A stretch of 64,000 nucleotides of DNA, taken from contig BQMF02000433.1 in assembly GCA_027922465.2 (NCBI GenBank), forward strand, positions 186,001-250,000. Reading direction: 5' to 3'. Origin of the DNA: Turritopsis dohrnii. Lineage: Eukaryota; Cnidaria; Hydrozoa; Anthoathecata; Oceaniidae. Below the pieces are notes generated by a model, which saw nothing but the letters and a program-made list of their open reading frames with translations, was not told the origin of the DNA and ran no database searches. The position numbers and the translations under genes were made by a program. This document shows positions 24,190 to 36,632 of this stretch, in pieces. Each line of letters starts with the position of its first letter. Position 1 is the first letter of the stretch.

Positions 24190-24405
24190 TCTCCAGAGCC
24201 TATATCAAACCCCACAATATCTATATCAACTGAGACTACAACAATTAAAAATGACAAGCCAAACAAATGAAGAAGGGTTAGCACTGAAAGTGATGACAGT
24301 GACATATTAAATCACTTGAAGAAGATGGATGATAAGTTTTTAAGATCAATGAAGGAATATCAAGATGAAGCATCAACTTCTTGCAAGTTAGGTACCTGTA
24401 TTGAG
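24190..24405 (+). pseudogene. Probable PIF/Harbinger accessory (Myb/SANT-type) protein, C-terminal remnant
   Basis: One frame reads PLRSPEPISNPTISIS, then STESDDSDILNHLKKMDDKF and LRSMKEYQDEASTSC, with one stop in between. A Ser/Thr-rich linker followed by a KKMDDKFLRSMKE-like helix is the usual C-terminus of the Myb/MADF-like second protein of PIF/Harbinger elements. It is divergent to the transposase below, as is typical. Weakly supported; no N-terminal DNA-binding domain is visible. Confidence 0.35.
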
Positions 24406-24705
24406 TGCCTGTGTTGAGAGGTTTTGACGGCAAAACACTCCGAATGGCAAGAACGAAAATTGATCAGTTATTATACGAACTAGAATTCTCAGAAAGCAAA
24501 TAATCAAATAACAAAAAAACTAAATAAACAAAAGATATTTGAACATAATAATAACTAGTTTATATCAAATATATCAATATATCACACTTTTGGTGAAATA
24601 TTTTACAATGTTTGAAAGAGGAATATGTTTATAAAGTCTTTATGGTCTCGGATTGTTAGATGTCCTATATCTATGTTGATTTTTTAACTATAACCTTTTG
24701 ACAAC

Positions 24706-25420
24706 TTAAAGCACCTTCTGCATTAAAAAATTCTCCAAACTCATCACGAACGCTTTTTGCAAATTCTCCGTAGTTACACGAAAGTTGTAATGACTGGTTA
24801 CAATGAGACCATGGTGCTCACCTTGCCTCCAATCACCATGGATAACCCCATTTGGTCCACTCTTGTCCACAAACTCAGGGCAGTAATCATCACAGCCATT
24901 TTTTTCTTTCATTATGATCAGAAAATTATGTAGTGCTACCACTGCTTCAGTTATGGCAACGAACTTTAGTAATTATAGGTGGTGGAGCACTCTGAATCTA
25001 CTGGCCACAATACCGAACGTACTCTTCCGGACCGACTTGGTCTCTAATTGAAAACCAACTTATATCCCAAGATTTTTGAAAGGATAACATTTCATATTAT
25101 ATCGCTTCAGATTGAAAGCATCATCAGCCACAAACACAAAAGACAAGACACGCATCGAATCATATATCTTTTTGTCTTTCGTAATGCCAAGTAATAAACT
25201 ATTATAACCCAGTTTACTGTTAGTGTAGATACTGCCATCACTTTGTCTCCCAGCATCTCCAATATCTACAAGCGTAAATGTGCATTTGGCATCGCAAACA
25301 CAGGTACAATGCCACGGATGCCATTTGACCCTTGCAATTATCTGCAGGTGCTTTCCGCCAATAGCATTTTGGAAAATTACAACGAATTTCCAACATTGGA
25401 AATAACCGTTACAAAACATC
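24706..25420 (-). pseudogene. PIF/Harbinger (HARBI1-like) transposase, decayed
   Basis: Reading down from 25420: FQNAIGGKHLQIIA (consensus AIDGKH, so the first catalytic Asp is Gly here), CTFTLVDIGDAGRQSDGSIY (second Asp), VFVADDAFNLKRY, then across a frame break FGIVASRFRVLHH, and VALHNFLI, YCPEFVD and HGDWRQGEHHG. The order is that of the DDE nuclease of PIF/Harbinger. The acidic residue expected before NAFGIL is also lost. With lost catalytic residues and at least two frame breaks, it is a dead copy. Confidence 0.75.
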
Positions 25421-26228
25421 TTGTTTCAACAAGCGTTTTCATGATAAAAACTATTTGCTTCACTTTTAAATACAAGATTATAAATGAGTTCACCGTTACA
25501 TCATAGTTACTGGTAAAAACTAAGGTGTTAGAAGTACAAAATGGTTAAAGTAAAAAAAGAATTTTAAGCTGAGTCCACACTTAAGGAATCTCGGGATAAA
25601 GTTAACACAGCAGCATATAAAACAGTAATTACAATAGGAAAGGTTAATGGCTCATTAAAAGTCCAGCTTATTGATGATTAGGAAGTTAATGGACGTTTCT
25701 TAATATTTTAATAATTACATTTTTCTGGAACCTTAAACGGCTTTTATGCATTTTTTATGGACATTGAAAAAACTTCTCGCCATCATGAAAATACGTGCAT
25801 TTCAAACTAGCGAACTGCTCATGTTCACAATACATGCTGCTAGCAAACAATTGCGCGTTAATTTGCGACTTTTGCTCATATACTAAGATAAACTAGTCAC
25901 TATTTCAAATCACCAACGTTGTAGCCAGATTCTTTTTCCGTTCTTAAAAATAAAAGGTACTCTCCTTTAAACGATTCAATCGGACAAATTGTTGAAAACT
26001 CTCTGTGGAAGAGTGCATTTTTATGGAAAAGCATACCAATACAATGGCAATGCGCTTCGTCCTAGTGGCTTTTTGAGAATTTCGCAGGTTAGAAGACGAT
26101 TAACTAACCAACGGAATGTGAATTGCTCTATTATAAAATTGTCCTGTAAATAAAACAATTACACTTTGTTGCAGTTTAATCTTTCGCGAAACTCAAACAC
26201 GAGCCAAAGATCACACAAGAAATTCAAA
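25421..26228. other. Intergenic flank upstream of the Ly6 gene, with a small MITE
   Basis: The stretch holds a degenerate copy of the small palindromic MITE at about 25968-26085 (TTGTTGAAAACTCTC to CCTAGTGGCTTTTTG), 145 bp before the Ly6 start codon. The rest is AT-rich with no gene. Promoter elements of the Ly6 gene are presumably here, but I cannot identify them. Confidence 0.4.
25968..26085. repeat. Small palindromic MITE, degenerate copy
   Basis: Same layout as 45613-45733: a GTTGAAAA arm, GGAAGAGTGCATTTTTATGG core and an opposing TGCGCTTCGTCCTAGTGG arm. The outer CCCAG termini are not recognisable. Confidence 0.45.
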
Positions 26229-27387
26229 ATGAAGTTCTTTTTATTGTCAACTTTGTTGGCAACGATTGTTTACGAAGGTAATATATTTTTACTTCCAACT
26301 TTTTGTTGTTATTACGGGTCAGTCAAAAACAGGATGCAGTCTAACGATATGATCTTACTTTCGGTCTAAAGTATCGAGAAGTTTAGTTGCACGTTTTTCT
26401 ATTATAAATAACCATACTTGCCTTCGCTGAGCTGTAGTTACGTCTACATGTTTTATTTTAAAAGCTGGTCATTTAGATCCCTTCATGTAATGTAATTGTG
26501 TACCTAAATACAAACTGAGCCCACCTTTTCTTGTTTCTTTCAATTTTCATTTTTTTGTCTTCAGCATACTCCATTAAATGTTATTTTGGCAGTGAAAACT
26601 ACCAAGTTAAAGTAAAAAGTCGAAGACTTCTTTGCGCATTTGGTAAGGATTCCATGTGCGTGAAAGCCAGTTTCTATGTGACGGCAGTCGGTGAACACAT
26701 CAAACAAACATCTTGGGGATGTATAAAACGGGGAGGAGATTGTAAAAAGACAGCTTGTGATTTACTGGAATCAACATTGAGAAAGAAATCGATCTTGAAG
26801 AATATGGTCTTTAGTGGCTGCAAGGTAAAAATGTGATAAAATTGTGTCCATATTTGAAGTAATCGTTCTTTTAAAATTACTGTTGCATAAAAAAGGCTTA
26901 TCTAAATTTATTTTTCCACTCATATTTAGTGATGATGTTTGAGATGGAATTGAATATAGGTGCTAGCAATCCCCATTCTGCTTATAAAATTCGGCTTGAA
27001 TTATAAATTTTATAAATCTGACATTTCTTTTAAATGGTTTTTGAAAATCTGCGCACCATCCAAGAAATGTACTTGCGGAAAACTATAATTAAATGATGGA
27101 AGTATTTCTATCATTAACACAGCCATTATGGTCACCTAATTTAAACAATTCATGAGGTGTTAAAATACGTGATAGTAGCGTCGCAATTTTTTTGATGATT
27201 TCTTTCATGTGATTTAAGACGTTGACATGGTTACCATATTCACAGCTGCGTTTTTAACATTGAGGTATTTATTTTTCAGGCGAGTTGCTGTCAGACAGAT
27301 TCTTGCAATAGCAGTATCTTTATCACTTCAAGTTTTGTAACGATCGCATTTGGTTTCGTCACGTATATATTCGCGAACCTGGTGTAA
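26229..27387 (+). CDS. Ly6/uPAR-domain (three-finger fold) secreted, probably GPI-anchored protein, 3 exons
   Basis: Exons are 26229-26277, 26565-26824 and 27280-27387, with GT-AG borders (AAG|GTAATA ... TTCAG|C; AAG|GTAAAA ... TTCAG|G) and consistent phases; the product is 138 residues. Exon 1 encodes a signal peptide, MKFFLLSTLLATIVYE. The mature chain holds ten cysteines and ends in the family signature CCQTDSCN. A hydrophobic C-tail (about 22 residues) without a cytoplasmic part suggests a GPI-anchor signal. Ly6/uPAR proteins are extracellular, disulfide-bonded modules that bind receptors or ligands; the ligand here is unknown. The usual second Cys of C-x2-C near the start is Gly (KCYFG), so the pairing may be rearranged. 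Intact and probably a real host gene. Confidence 0.75.
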
Positions 27388-29749
27388 AATCAAGCATGAC
27401 AAACCGTTGCGAACCATCGTCATCCGACATTTTATTAATGTTTTAGTCAAACTGTTCTCTACTGCTATCCATAAATTCACCAACTTTCTTTCGTTGCAGA
27501 CCGAAAATTATTTCTGAGTCGTTAAATAACCTTACAGCTAATGATTTCATTTATAACGAAAATAAGGTTCAAGCTGCTACGATGGATTATATGGACTTAA
27601 GAATAATAGTGTGAAAATTTGCAAACTTCATATCTTTCTGTATCTTTGTAGAAGTTTATCATTGTTAGAGTGCTCACTGAGCTCTAACAAACTATCTTTT
27701 GAAGCATCCAAGAAAGAGGAGCATCCTAGACTACACAGGTGTGGACAAACTTTATCCCTAAGTTAGTTAGAGTTGGAGGTGAGTTAGCTGGAATGGCAAA
27801 CGACAGAGTGACAAAAATGAATACATATGAGTGGCAAAACTTTATACCTATATTCCATCATTTATTGGGATTGATAATATTTTTACGTTACTATTTAAAC
27901 TTTGAAATAATGCAACAAGTAGCAAAAATAATTCTGCTTTCAACACCCTTCAAAACGTTCAGATGATAATTATGGAAAACTCGTAGCCAATGAAGCGGAA
28001 CTTCAAAATTACAAAATTCTCGGGAAGATTCAATCTTCCCAAATGTTTTTGCAGTGATGGACATCAGAGCTTTGAGCCTCATTGAGTCATTTTCATGCAA
28101 CTTGTTATTTTCCTATGAACTATCTGTACTATTCAGACTTTCTAGTGACAGTGAAAGGAATTGTAGTCAAAGCTTCAGTTTCTCCAAGACATTGCACAGT
28201 GCACCCTCTCAAATACTATAATCACATCGTCTGCCAGGAATATACAACTATTGAATGATCGAGGCATTTCTGCAAAACAAAAGGTACGTTTTCGTGAGTA
28301 AAAATCATTAGTAAATTTTAATCATTAAAATTTGTATGAGTGTTAGGACAGAAACTTTAGGGCATGAACACAGGGTGGTGTATTTATACGCCACAGAGTT
28401 TTCCAGAAGTTCCGTAAACTTCCGTAACAATTAATTTATATATAAGAACATACAAATACGAACAATAGAGATGAAAATAACACTTCCAAACCAGTATGAT
28501 TTCTAATGACCATTATTCGAACCTAGAGCCTCTCCCTTCTCTTCAAAGCCTTCCATATCAGAAAAATTCATAATTGCATTATGTGGAATTTTCATGAATT
28601 CTTTTAAACCCTGTGCGATGGCTTAGAAATCAAATATCATCGCTTTCAAGATTTCTGAAAATTGACTGTGAGAAAACTATAGAGCACAGGAAAACAAAGG
28701 CTTTATTGGAAAACTACACAGATCACAGAACACAGAAAAAGATCATCATTTTAAACAATAACACAACTGGTGGAAAACGAAAAGTCGTCGTTCTCTTAAA
28801 TCATTCAACTCCACTTGTGCAAGAATAAAATAACTTTTTCGGTTTTGATTAGACTTTTGTATTCCTTAAGAATAACTATTGTATATTCCGACGTGAAATG
28901 AACGCTGTCTGGACAGTTTCTACCTAGAAAATTGCCCCAGGATGATTGTCCTCCGGTAGATTGCCCTCGAAACATTACCCTCAGATAATAACCCAGGGAC
29001 AACTGCACCTCATCCAATGTAGGGTTGGGGTAAGGGTAAGCCAAACAGGTTTCAGTTTAAGATTTCCCATCTGTCTTCGGTATACCGAATTGGATTTCTC
29101 AAAACTAAGAACATATAAATTTTGTACATGATTGCTCTCAACAGTTTTTAACACTCCTACTCTATTCTTAGCTTTAGAATTTGTTATCCTATTATATACC
29201 CCAGCATATAAACTTCTAAGCTGTCAAGTATTTGTATAATTCGTTAGCCGCCTAAAAGTTTCATTTTTCTTCACTGCATATCCGTTATAGAAGACATCGT
29301 TGATATACATTCTGCATCAAATAAATTACTACGTGAAGTAATTCTTAAGTCACCTGAATCACTATCATGAATTTTATTTTCACATTTTTACATTTTCCTT
29401 TCCCCTTGATATTTTTTCATTTTAACCTAATTTCAACGTCTCCGTAAACAAAAAAACTATACGATGGTAAGAGTTGTTGGACTGCATCTTTAAGTAGGGA
29501 CATAGTTCTTCACAATAAAAGCAAGTTGTGTCCCCTCAAGAAGCTGAAAATTAGATAACACAAAAATACAAATCTCATTAACACCATTATTATTTATCAG
29601 TTATTCCTACAATTGATTCAACATTTCTTCCATCCGTTTTACAAATAATTTGGGGCAAACAAATGTATCTGTCAAAGCCTACAAAAGACTTTCCATTAAA
29701 TACAGAAATAATTTGGTAGGTTCGCCATAACTTTAACATCACCTGACTT
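27388..29749. other. Gene-free stretch
   Basis: No supported gene; short frames at 27739-27966 and 28613-28828 have no recognisable features. At about 28930-29035 is a degenerate G/C-rich block of roughly 20 bp units (TTGCCCC, GATTGTCCTCC, TTGCCCTC, ACCCTCAG), a common kind of minisatellite relic in marine invertebrates (resemblance from memory). Confidence 0.5.
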
Positions 29750-31130
29750 CCAGTTTGATTGAAAGTTATTTTTACGATCAACGTCTATTCAATCGTCTTT
29801 TACTTTATCCAGTTTGCAATTAACTTGGATGGGCACTCCCAGTTCTATGCAAATGCTGCAACCAAAATTTCTTTTGATCTCCTTGATTTTCAAATAAGAG
29901 TCACCTTTAACATCTCCAACTGTTGATTATTTCCAATACTACATAATTCATCCCTTTTGCATTAAACTTGAATGCGGGTCAGAGTCCACGCAAAGGCTCA
30001 ATCCAGGTCTAATTTCACCTCAGTACAGTTTGATTGAAAGTTATTTTTACGATCAACATCTATTCAAGATATAAACCGTCTTTCCAGTTTGCAACGAACT
30101 TGAATGGGTGGTCCCAGCTCTACGCAAATGCTGCAATCGAGATTTCTTTCAATTTCCGTGATATTCAGATGAGACTTACGTTTAAGATCTCCATCTGTTG
30201 ATTCTTTCTAATACTACATAATTCATCCATTTTGCATTAAACTTGAGTGCGGATCAAAGTCAATGCAAAGGCTCATTCCAGGTTTAATTTCACCTCGGTA
30301 CAGTTTGGTTGAAAGTTTTTTTTACGATCAACATCTATTCAAGTTATAAACCCTCTTTTACTTTATCCAGCTTGCATCAAACTTGGATAGGCGGTCCCAG
30401 TTCTATGCAAATGCTTCAATCAAGATTGATTTCAATCTCCTTGATTTTCAAATGACAGTTACGTTTACCATATCCATCTGTTGATTCTTTCTAATACTTC
30501 ATAATTCATCCAGTTTGCATTAAACTTGAGTGCGGATCAAAGTCAATGCAAAGGCTCATTCCAGGTTTAATTTCACCTCAGTACAGTTTCATTGAAAGTT
30601 ATTTTTACGATCAACATCTATTCAAGAAATAAACCGTCTTTTACTTTATCCAGTTTGCAACGAACTTGGATGGGTGGTCACAGCTCTACGCAAATGCTGC
30701 AATCGAGATTTCTTTCAATTTCCGTGATATTCAGTTGAGACTTACGTTTACCTTCTCCATATGTTGATTTTTTCTAATACTACATAATTCATCCATTTTG
30801 CATTAAACTTGAGTGCGGATCAAAGTCAATGCAAAGTGTCATTCCAAGATTCTCTCCATATCAGTACAGTTTGGTTGAAAGTTCTTTTTACGATCAACAT
30901 CTATTCAAGATATATACCCTCTTTTACTTTATCCAGCTTGCATCGAACTTGGATAGGTGGTGCCAGTTCTATGCAAATGCTTCAATCAAAATTTAATTCA
31001 ATCTCCTTGATTTTTAATTGAGAGTTACGTTTAAGAATTGTTGATTCTTTCTAATGCTACCTTGATTCATCCATTTTGCATTTAACTTGAGTGCGGATCA
31101 AAACCTCCGAGATATTTCGTTGGGTGTTAC
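29750..31130. repeat. ~280 bp tandem repeat array, about 5 copies
   Basis: The landmark TTTTTACGATCAAC recurs at 29771, 30046, 30321, 30604 and 30887, a period of 275-283 bp. Each unit also contains ATCCAGTTTGCA, GCAAATGCTGCAATC, GTTGATTCTTTCTAATACT and CATTAAACTTGAGTGCGG. Copies differ by scattered substitutions; the last (after 31000) is truncated and diverged. On the minus strand parts of the unit read CSICVELGPPIQVRCKL-like peptides, but the frames are broken in every copy. Confidence 0.8.
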
Positions 31131-32469
31131 GTGGAATCGGTACTTGTTGACTATTTCTAATGCTATATAGTTCATCCATTTTACTATGACCTTTGGATGC
31201 GTTCATGAGTAAATGCAGAAATTACATTCAAATTTCCATCAGTCACGACGGTAATTAATTGAATTTTCTCTTTAAGACCTTTTATGATGGTAATTGCTTT
31301 TTGTATTACACAATAGCTCTTTTTTGTGTTTCACTGTCGAATTCCTTCTCGGGTTTTGGTCCTTTGTTTCTTTAGATCTTCTTTCTGTGTTCTCGACTAC
31401 TTTCGAATTTTAAATTTTGTCTTCTTTTGTCGAATCTAGAGAAGTTGTTATTCAAAACATTATTTTCGTTTACTTTTGTCTATTTTCTCATTCCTTTATT
31501 TGTTTCAATTAACTTAATTGCTATTTATTATATTGTTACTCTTTTCTGTTATCTGTCAATTGCGTTTCCTAATAACCAGGCTCCCCTTCTTTTTAATAAT
31601 TCTATCAAGCACCTCTCTTGTTCATAGGCTCTGTGTGTTAAACTTTCTAAACGGATCTAGGCCATAAATGTAAAGTGAGTCTGTTTGTTAACTTGATTTA
31701 TTGGTATGCAAAAAAGACATTACATTTTACATTTTATTTTCCTTGCTGTTGAAACCTCAGCATAATTTTATGCGTTGTGTGTGTCCCACTATATGAAATT
31801 GTGGTGTATACTCATTTTTTCGATTTGTAGCAAATACCTTGTGGCGTCTTTAGTTGAGCTTTATTTACACAAGTAAATATGTTTTTAATGTATATTGGCC
31901 TCATTGTAACAAAGGGTAATGATTTAAGATGTTTGATTAAAAAAGGGTAAAAGTTTGAGGCGGAATCTCGGACGAATTAGCTTAGACATCTGTTTTATAT
32001 AATGCAAGTTAGTTTTGAAATACTGTACTGTTTGTGTCATATGACTCTTGTTATCAAATAATTTGCAGTTTACAGTTTATGGTGTTTCCACACTGAGTGA
32101 AACTTGAGTGAAGTTGAGTGCGTTCGGAGAACCTTATACTTGTTTAAGTTTTAATACACATGAGAAAATATCATCGTTGTTCAACGAATTTATCAATGTT
32201 ATTGTTCTGTCACTTTGATTTTATGTTCGTTTTATTCATTTAAATTGATAACGGGAATGATCGGTTAACTGGTCCGGTTTACCGTTTACGAGATAAAGCA
32301 GCCTGCTTTACGGACATACGAAATTATTTCAGAGCGGGTTCAAATTTTCCGGGGATTTAGTTTAACTGATTTTTGAAATCACAGGGGAAACAGCTTCACA
32401 AGGCCGTCGTAGATTTTAGTTGGTTTAACCTTCCTGCATACTTTTTATTTTACAAACAATTCATTTTTT
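31131..32469. other. Gene-free stretch downstream of LINE 2
   Basis: AT-rich with no gene, no element ends and no strong repeat recognised. It lies 3' of LINE 2 (which runs on the minus strand) and may include its 3' UTR. Confidence 0.5.
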
Positions 32470-33488
32470 TCAATGCGATTGTGTACATAATCTATGCTTT
32501 TGGAGACGTAGTATGAACACTTTGCCAATGTCATTCCCAGTAAACAACTTGTGTACATAATCTACGCTTTTGGAGACGTAGGATGGACACTTTTCCAATG
32601 TCATTCCCAACTGCGTGGCGATTAAAGATGATGCGATATGCTCTAATTTCGAAATTTGTTTTCTTCGTATGTTCTGTTGTACGTGGTCAGAATCGAACAA
32701 TATGTAAATATTGATATAACCATCGACTGGTAAAGTTGAAGCGCTCCCTTTACTGTTAGTTGTGGCCGAACTATTTTCAACAGGTAAAGGCGTCCAGTAG
32801 CTTTCTTGTAAGATGACTCCATGTAGTTACGCAGTGATAATGTTTGATCTAGTTTCACTCCAAGATACTTATAAGCCGCTGTAGATGACAACTTGTTATC
32901 TCGATGTTCGATAGTCAAAGAGCGATCCTTTACTTTTGGTGAGGCTCCGAAGAGCATGGCTTCGGTTTTACCTTTTTTCATATTGCACACCAAGCCCCTC
33001 GACTCAAGCCAAGTAACAATTGCCTGGAAGTCTTCAGTCAAACGATTTTCAGTATCCTTGAGTGATTTTCCTGGAATGTAAATGACAGTGTCGTCTGCAT
33101 AGGTGATGATTTTCGAGTTAGAAAGGACTGATTCGATATCATTGAAGGTTAGCAAAAAGAGCAATGGCCCAAGGATGGATCCTTGTGGGACACCACAGGT
33201 AACATAACTAAATTTTGACATGACTGATCCATAACACACGGCTTGCTTTCGGTTGAAGAGATAATTCGTGAAGAGGTCTTTCTCTTTACCATGAATACCA
33301 TAGTTCGGAAGATTTTCTATGATTTGGGCGTGGTTAAGAGTATCAAATGCTTTACTCAAATCTATAAATATTGCTCCTGTCATTTTACCTGCGTTAATGT
33401 TGAAACGAATTTCATCGAGGAACAGAGTCGCTGCCATTTCCGTATTTCGTTTTTTTTGAAAACCAAACTGGGCTTGAGATAATATATC
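32470..33488 (-). pseudogene. LINE 2 reverse transcriptase, second half
   Basis: Begins ILSQAQFGFQKKRNTEMAA and runs through FIDLSKAFDTLNHAQII (catalytic Asp), GVPQGSILGPLLF, ITYADDTVIYI (Asp pair), KKGKTEAMLFG and YKYLGVKLD. Near 32690 the homologous text shifts frame (FDSDHVQQNIRRKQISKLEH). Near the 3' end, segments 32482-32540 and 32554-32612 are a tandem duplication of about 72 bp (GTGTACATAATCTA, TTTTGGAGACGTAG, AATGTCATTCCCA). The upstream half continues at 35513 beyond the DNA element. Confidence 0.85.
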
Positions 33489-35512
33489 CCCAGCCGGCAA
33501 AAAGTGGTTTTAAAGTGGTTTTTAATAGGTTTTTGAAGCAGTTTTTAAGAGGTTTTTTTTATGTCTCAAATGTCCGCTTTCGAAACCTCTTTTGAGAAAC
33601 CTCTTTAAAACCTCTTCCTAATTCCTCTTAAAAACCTCTTTCGAAAACGTTTTAAAAACTTCTTTTCGAAAACGTTTTAAAAACGTCTTTCTTTCAGATC
33701 TTAAAAACCTCTTTAATCGGTATTTTTGCATTCTTTCTAAAACTCCTTTCAAAATACTTCTGAACAAAAACCTCTGCAATACGGTAGGCAAATATGCCCG
33801 ATGAGGAATCCGACAATGTTTCCGATTTATTGAAGATTTGAAATGAAAACATCGTATCAGTTGGTAGTTTTAATTCTTATCGACATTGGATACAATTATC
33901 TCATCAGCAAACCATAAATATTATAAATAGATAAATAAATAAAATTAACGTATATCATACATCTTATATACATCTTATATATACATCATATATATCTCAT
34001 TCTTGTAAGAGGCTTAGCTTTTTACTTTTGGTAATTATAGAAAAGCGACTTTTAAATTAATTGCTATGATCGGGAAATGAACACTGGAAATTTTCCATTT
34101 CTTAGTTTAAGAAAAAAAAGTTAGATTCAACAAATTATATCAGAATTCATCTTTGAATTTAGGATCAACAGGAGAGAATGTTTTCAATTTTTTAATAGAC
34201 TTGTGAAAATTGATAGACCAGGTTATTAATCTCCTCTTTTAATTCATCCACCGCAAAAAGATACAACTTAGTGCAAAAATAAAAACTGAAAACTGATTGT
34301 TACATGCTGAAAACAAGGATACTTTTGAAAGATTTGTACCCAACGATCCATTATTGGTAATGTTAAAATCCATTTGTCTTGCAATAAATTCCAAATCAAG
34401 GTAAATTTTGATGTTTTCCTTTGAGGTTTTTTTCGTTCCACATTCTTCAGATAAGAAGCTATAACGTCTTTGCATGATCTCATCTCCTAAAACAAAGAAA
34501 AACCAAATTTGCAATACACTATCTCCCTTATTACTTGGTAGGAGATACGTTTGTCAATTCGTAGATTACTTTGAAATATTCCAAACAAAAAAATAAGAAG
34601 TAAAGAAAAGTAATCAAAATCAGTTTGGATTTGTAAAAACAAAATGTCGTTTTCATCTTACTTTTTATATTATGATTTTAAAAACCAGCAGTATTATCGA
34701 CATTAAATTCTTGGATTCAAAACTTATGACCACATTTTAGAAGAATTCATTAAGGTTAACATCAGTTACTCGACATTTGCTAAACTTGAATCTTTAAAAA
34801 CAAAACAAAAACATCCTCTCTTCTGTAACTTGTATATGTGAACTGCTCAATATTTGAGAAATAGCTTAAAGATTCGATGTAGAATTATCATGATTCGATT
34901 CAATAAAAACGTTCTTTGTTATTGTTTTGCACCATTGCTTTTGAAATAAGAACTACTTACTTTATTGTTCGTTTCGTCTCTACCTTGCGCTCTAGCAGAA
35001 TGAAAATTCTTTGAACTTTTCTGCTACAAGACACGCGCAAAAATATAGGACGGGGGAAAATGAAAAAATGATAACAAAAAAAACAAACAAACAATATATA
35101 ATATATTGATGAAATCTTTTATTCATAATTAAAAATTATACATAGAAATAACAATGAGATAGATATTCCAATACATATTTTAACAACAAAGCTAATCATA
35201 GTGTTGACTATAACGCGCATAGTATTTTTGTCAACCCCCTTAAAGCAAACAGTTTTCTTTTAGTGTTAAAGAGGTCTTTAAAATACCTCTTTAAGAAAAC
35301 CTATAAAAAACCTCTTTAAAACTCCCAGAGAAAAGCTGAAGACATTGCAGTGTTATCGATACGAAAATAAAACCGATTAAAGACGTTTTTAAAAACACGG
35401 CTTCAAAAATCAGTTTTAAATGCGTTTTTGACACCACTTAATAAAGCAGTTTTTTGCAAAACCATAAAGACACCAAAAAAAGAGGTTTTAAAAACGTTTT
35501 GTGCCGGCTGGG
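33489..35512. mobile_element. CCCAG-ended non-autonomous DNA element with CCTCTT subterminal repeats
   Basis: Termini are CCCAGCCGGCA at 33489 and TGCCGGCTGGG at 35512. Removing the element and one copy of TC (33487-33488 and 35513-35514) restores the RT frame FLEEKD-ILSQAQ, implying a 2 bp target duplication. About 300 bp inside each end is packed with A/T-flanked AAACCTCTTT and AAAACGTTTT units. The centre has a 92-codon minus-strand frame at 34239-34514 (QRRYSFLSEECG..) that I do not recognise. No transposase is present; the superfamily is unassigned. Confidence 0.75.
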
Positions 35513-36522
35513 TCTTTTTCTTCAAGAAAACGTGAAATTTGAGAATGAACACATTTCTCAAATATTTTCGAGCATGTCGGCAGTACTGTCACAGGGCGAT
35601 AATTGTCCAAATCGGATTTCGAACCAGATTTGAAAATAGGTGAGATAACGCCAAATTTGAAGTCATCAGGGACGATTGCAGATTTAAGTGACATATTTAT
35701 TACGTGTGCGAGAGGTGCAGCAATGTATTGAGCAGAATCTTTTAACAATCCTGGGGGGAGATCATCGTGACCAGTTGCCTTATTTCTCGAAAGTTTCTTA
35801 AGGTGTTTCAAAACGTCGGCAACAAGAACTTCTTTAAAATGGAACGTAGAATACGTTCTAGGATGTTGAACAGTAGGTCCGGACCAAACAAAATTTTTCA
35901 GCAGTATGGATTTCTCTTTAACACGTCTGGCCATGTTTGTAAAGAATTTACAAAAGCTTGAGGCTATTGTTTTAGGGCATGATGTTAATGATCCATCAAT
36001 CAGGAAAGATTTTGCGGTGGATAGAACATTTTTCATTGGAAAAATTCTTTTCAAGGTCTTCCAGAACCTTTTTGGATCATTCGAACTTTCTGTCAATAGA
36101 TTTCTAAACTGATTTCTTTTAGCTTTTCTTACTAGCACATTAACTTTATTCCTTTGTTTTCTATAGTTATCATGGTCCACTTCCGATCTCGAATTCCGAA
36201 ATTTTCGGTAAAGACTATCACGATTGTTCATTACTGCTTTGATATCACGATTAAGCCAAGGTGAACTTTTACCTTTTACACGTTTGGATATTATAGGGGC
36301 ATGGGTATTGAAAACATTGATAAGAATCGATTTTAGAGCGTTCCAGGCTTCGTTTGGATTTTTTCTTGTAAAAACAGATGAAAAGTCCTTGTCACGTAGG
36401 TCGTTTTGAATTGCTTCAGGAAGGTAATTTGAGTAATCACGACATCGTATGGTTTGAGGAGGTTCTTTTTTCTTTTTCATATTTTTCACACAACAAATTG
36501 CATCATGATCACTTAATGCACA
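35513..36522 (-). pseudogene. LINE 2 connector and first part of reverse transcriptase
   Basis: Reads CALSDHDAICCVKN (end of the endonuclease with its SDHD), then SPWLNRDIKAVMNNRDSLYR, KRNQFRNLLTESSNDPKRFW, NKATGHDDLPPGLLKDSA and FKFGVISPIFKSG, LDNYRPVTVLPTCSKIFEK. This is the usual order of LINE ORF2. Residues after FLEEKD at the 3' edge are read from the inserted DNA element. Confidence 0.85.
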
Positions 36523-36632
36523 CATAGTTAATAGAAGAGATGGTTCGGCATGTCGGCGAAATCAAAGGCTTTCAATATCGAAGCTGAAACTGCTTGTCAC
36601 GTGACGTGAACCTGCACAAGTGTTTTTCCAAT

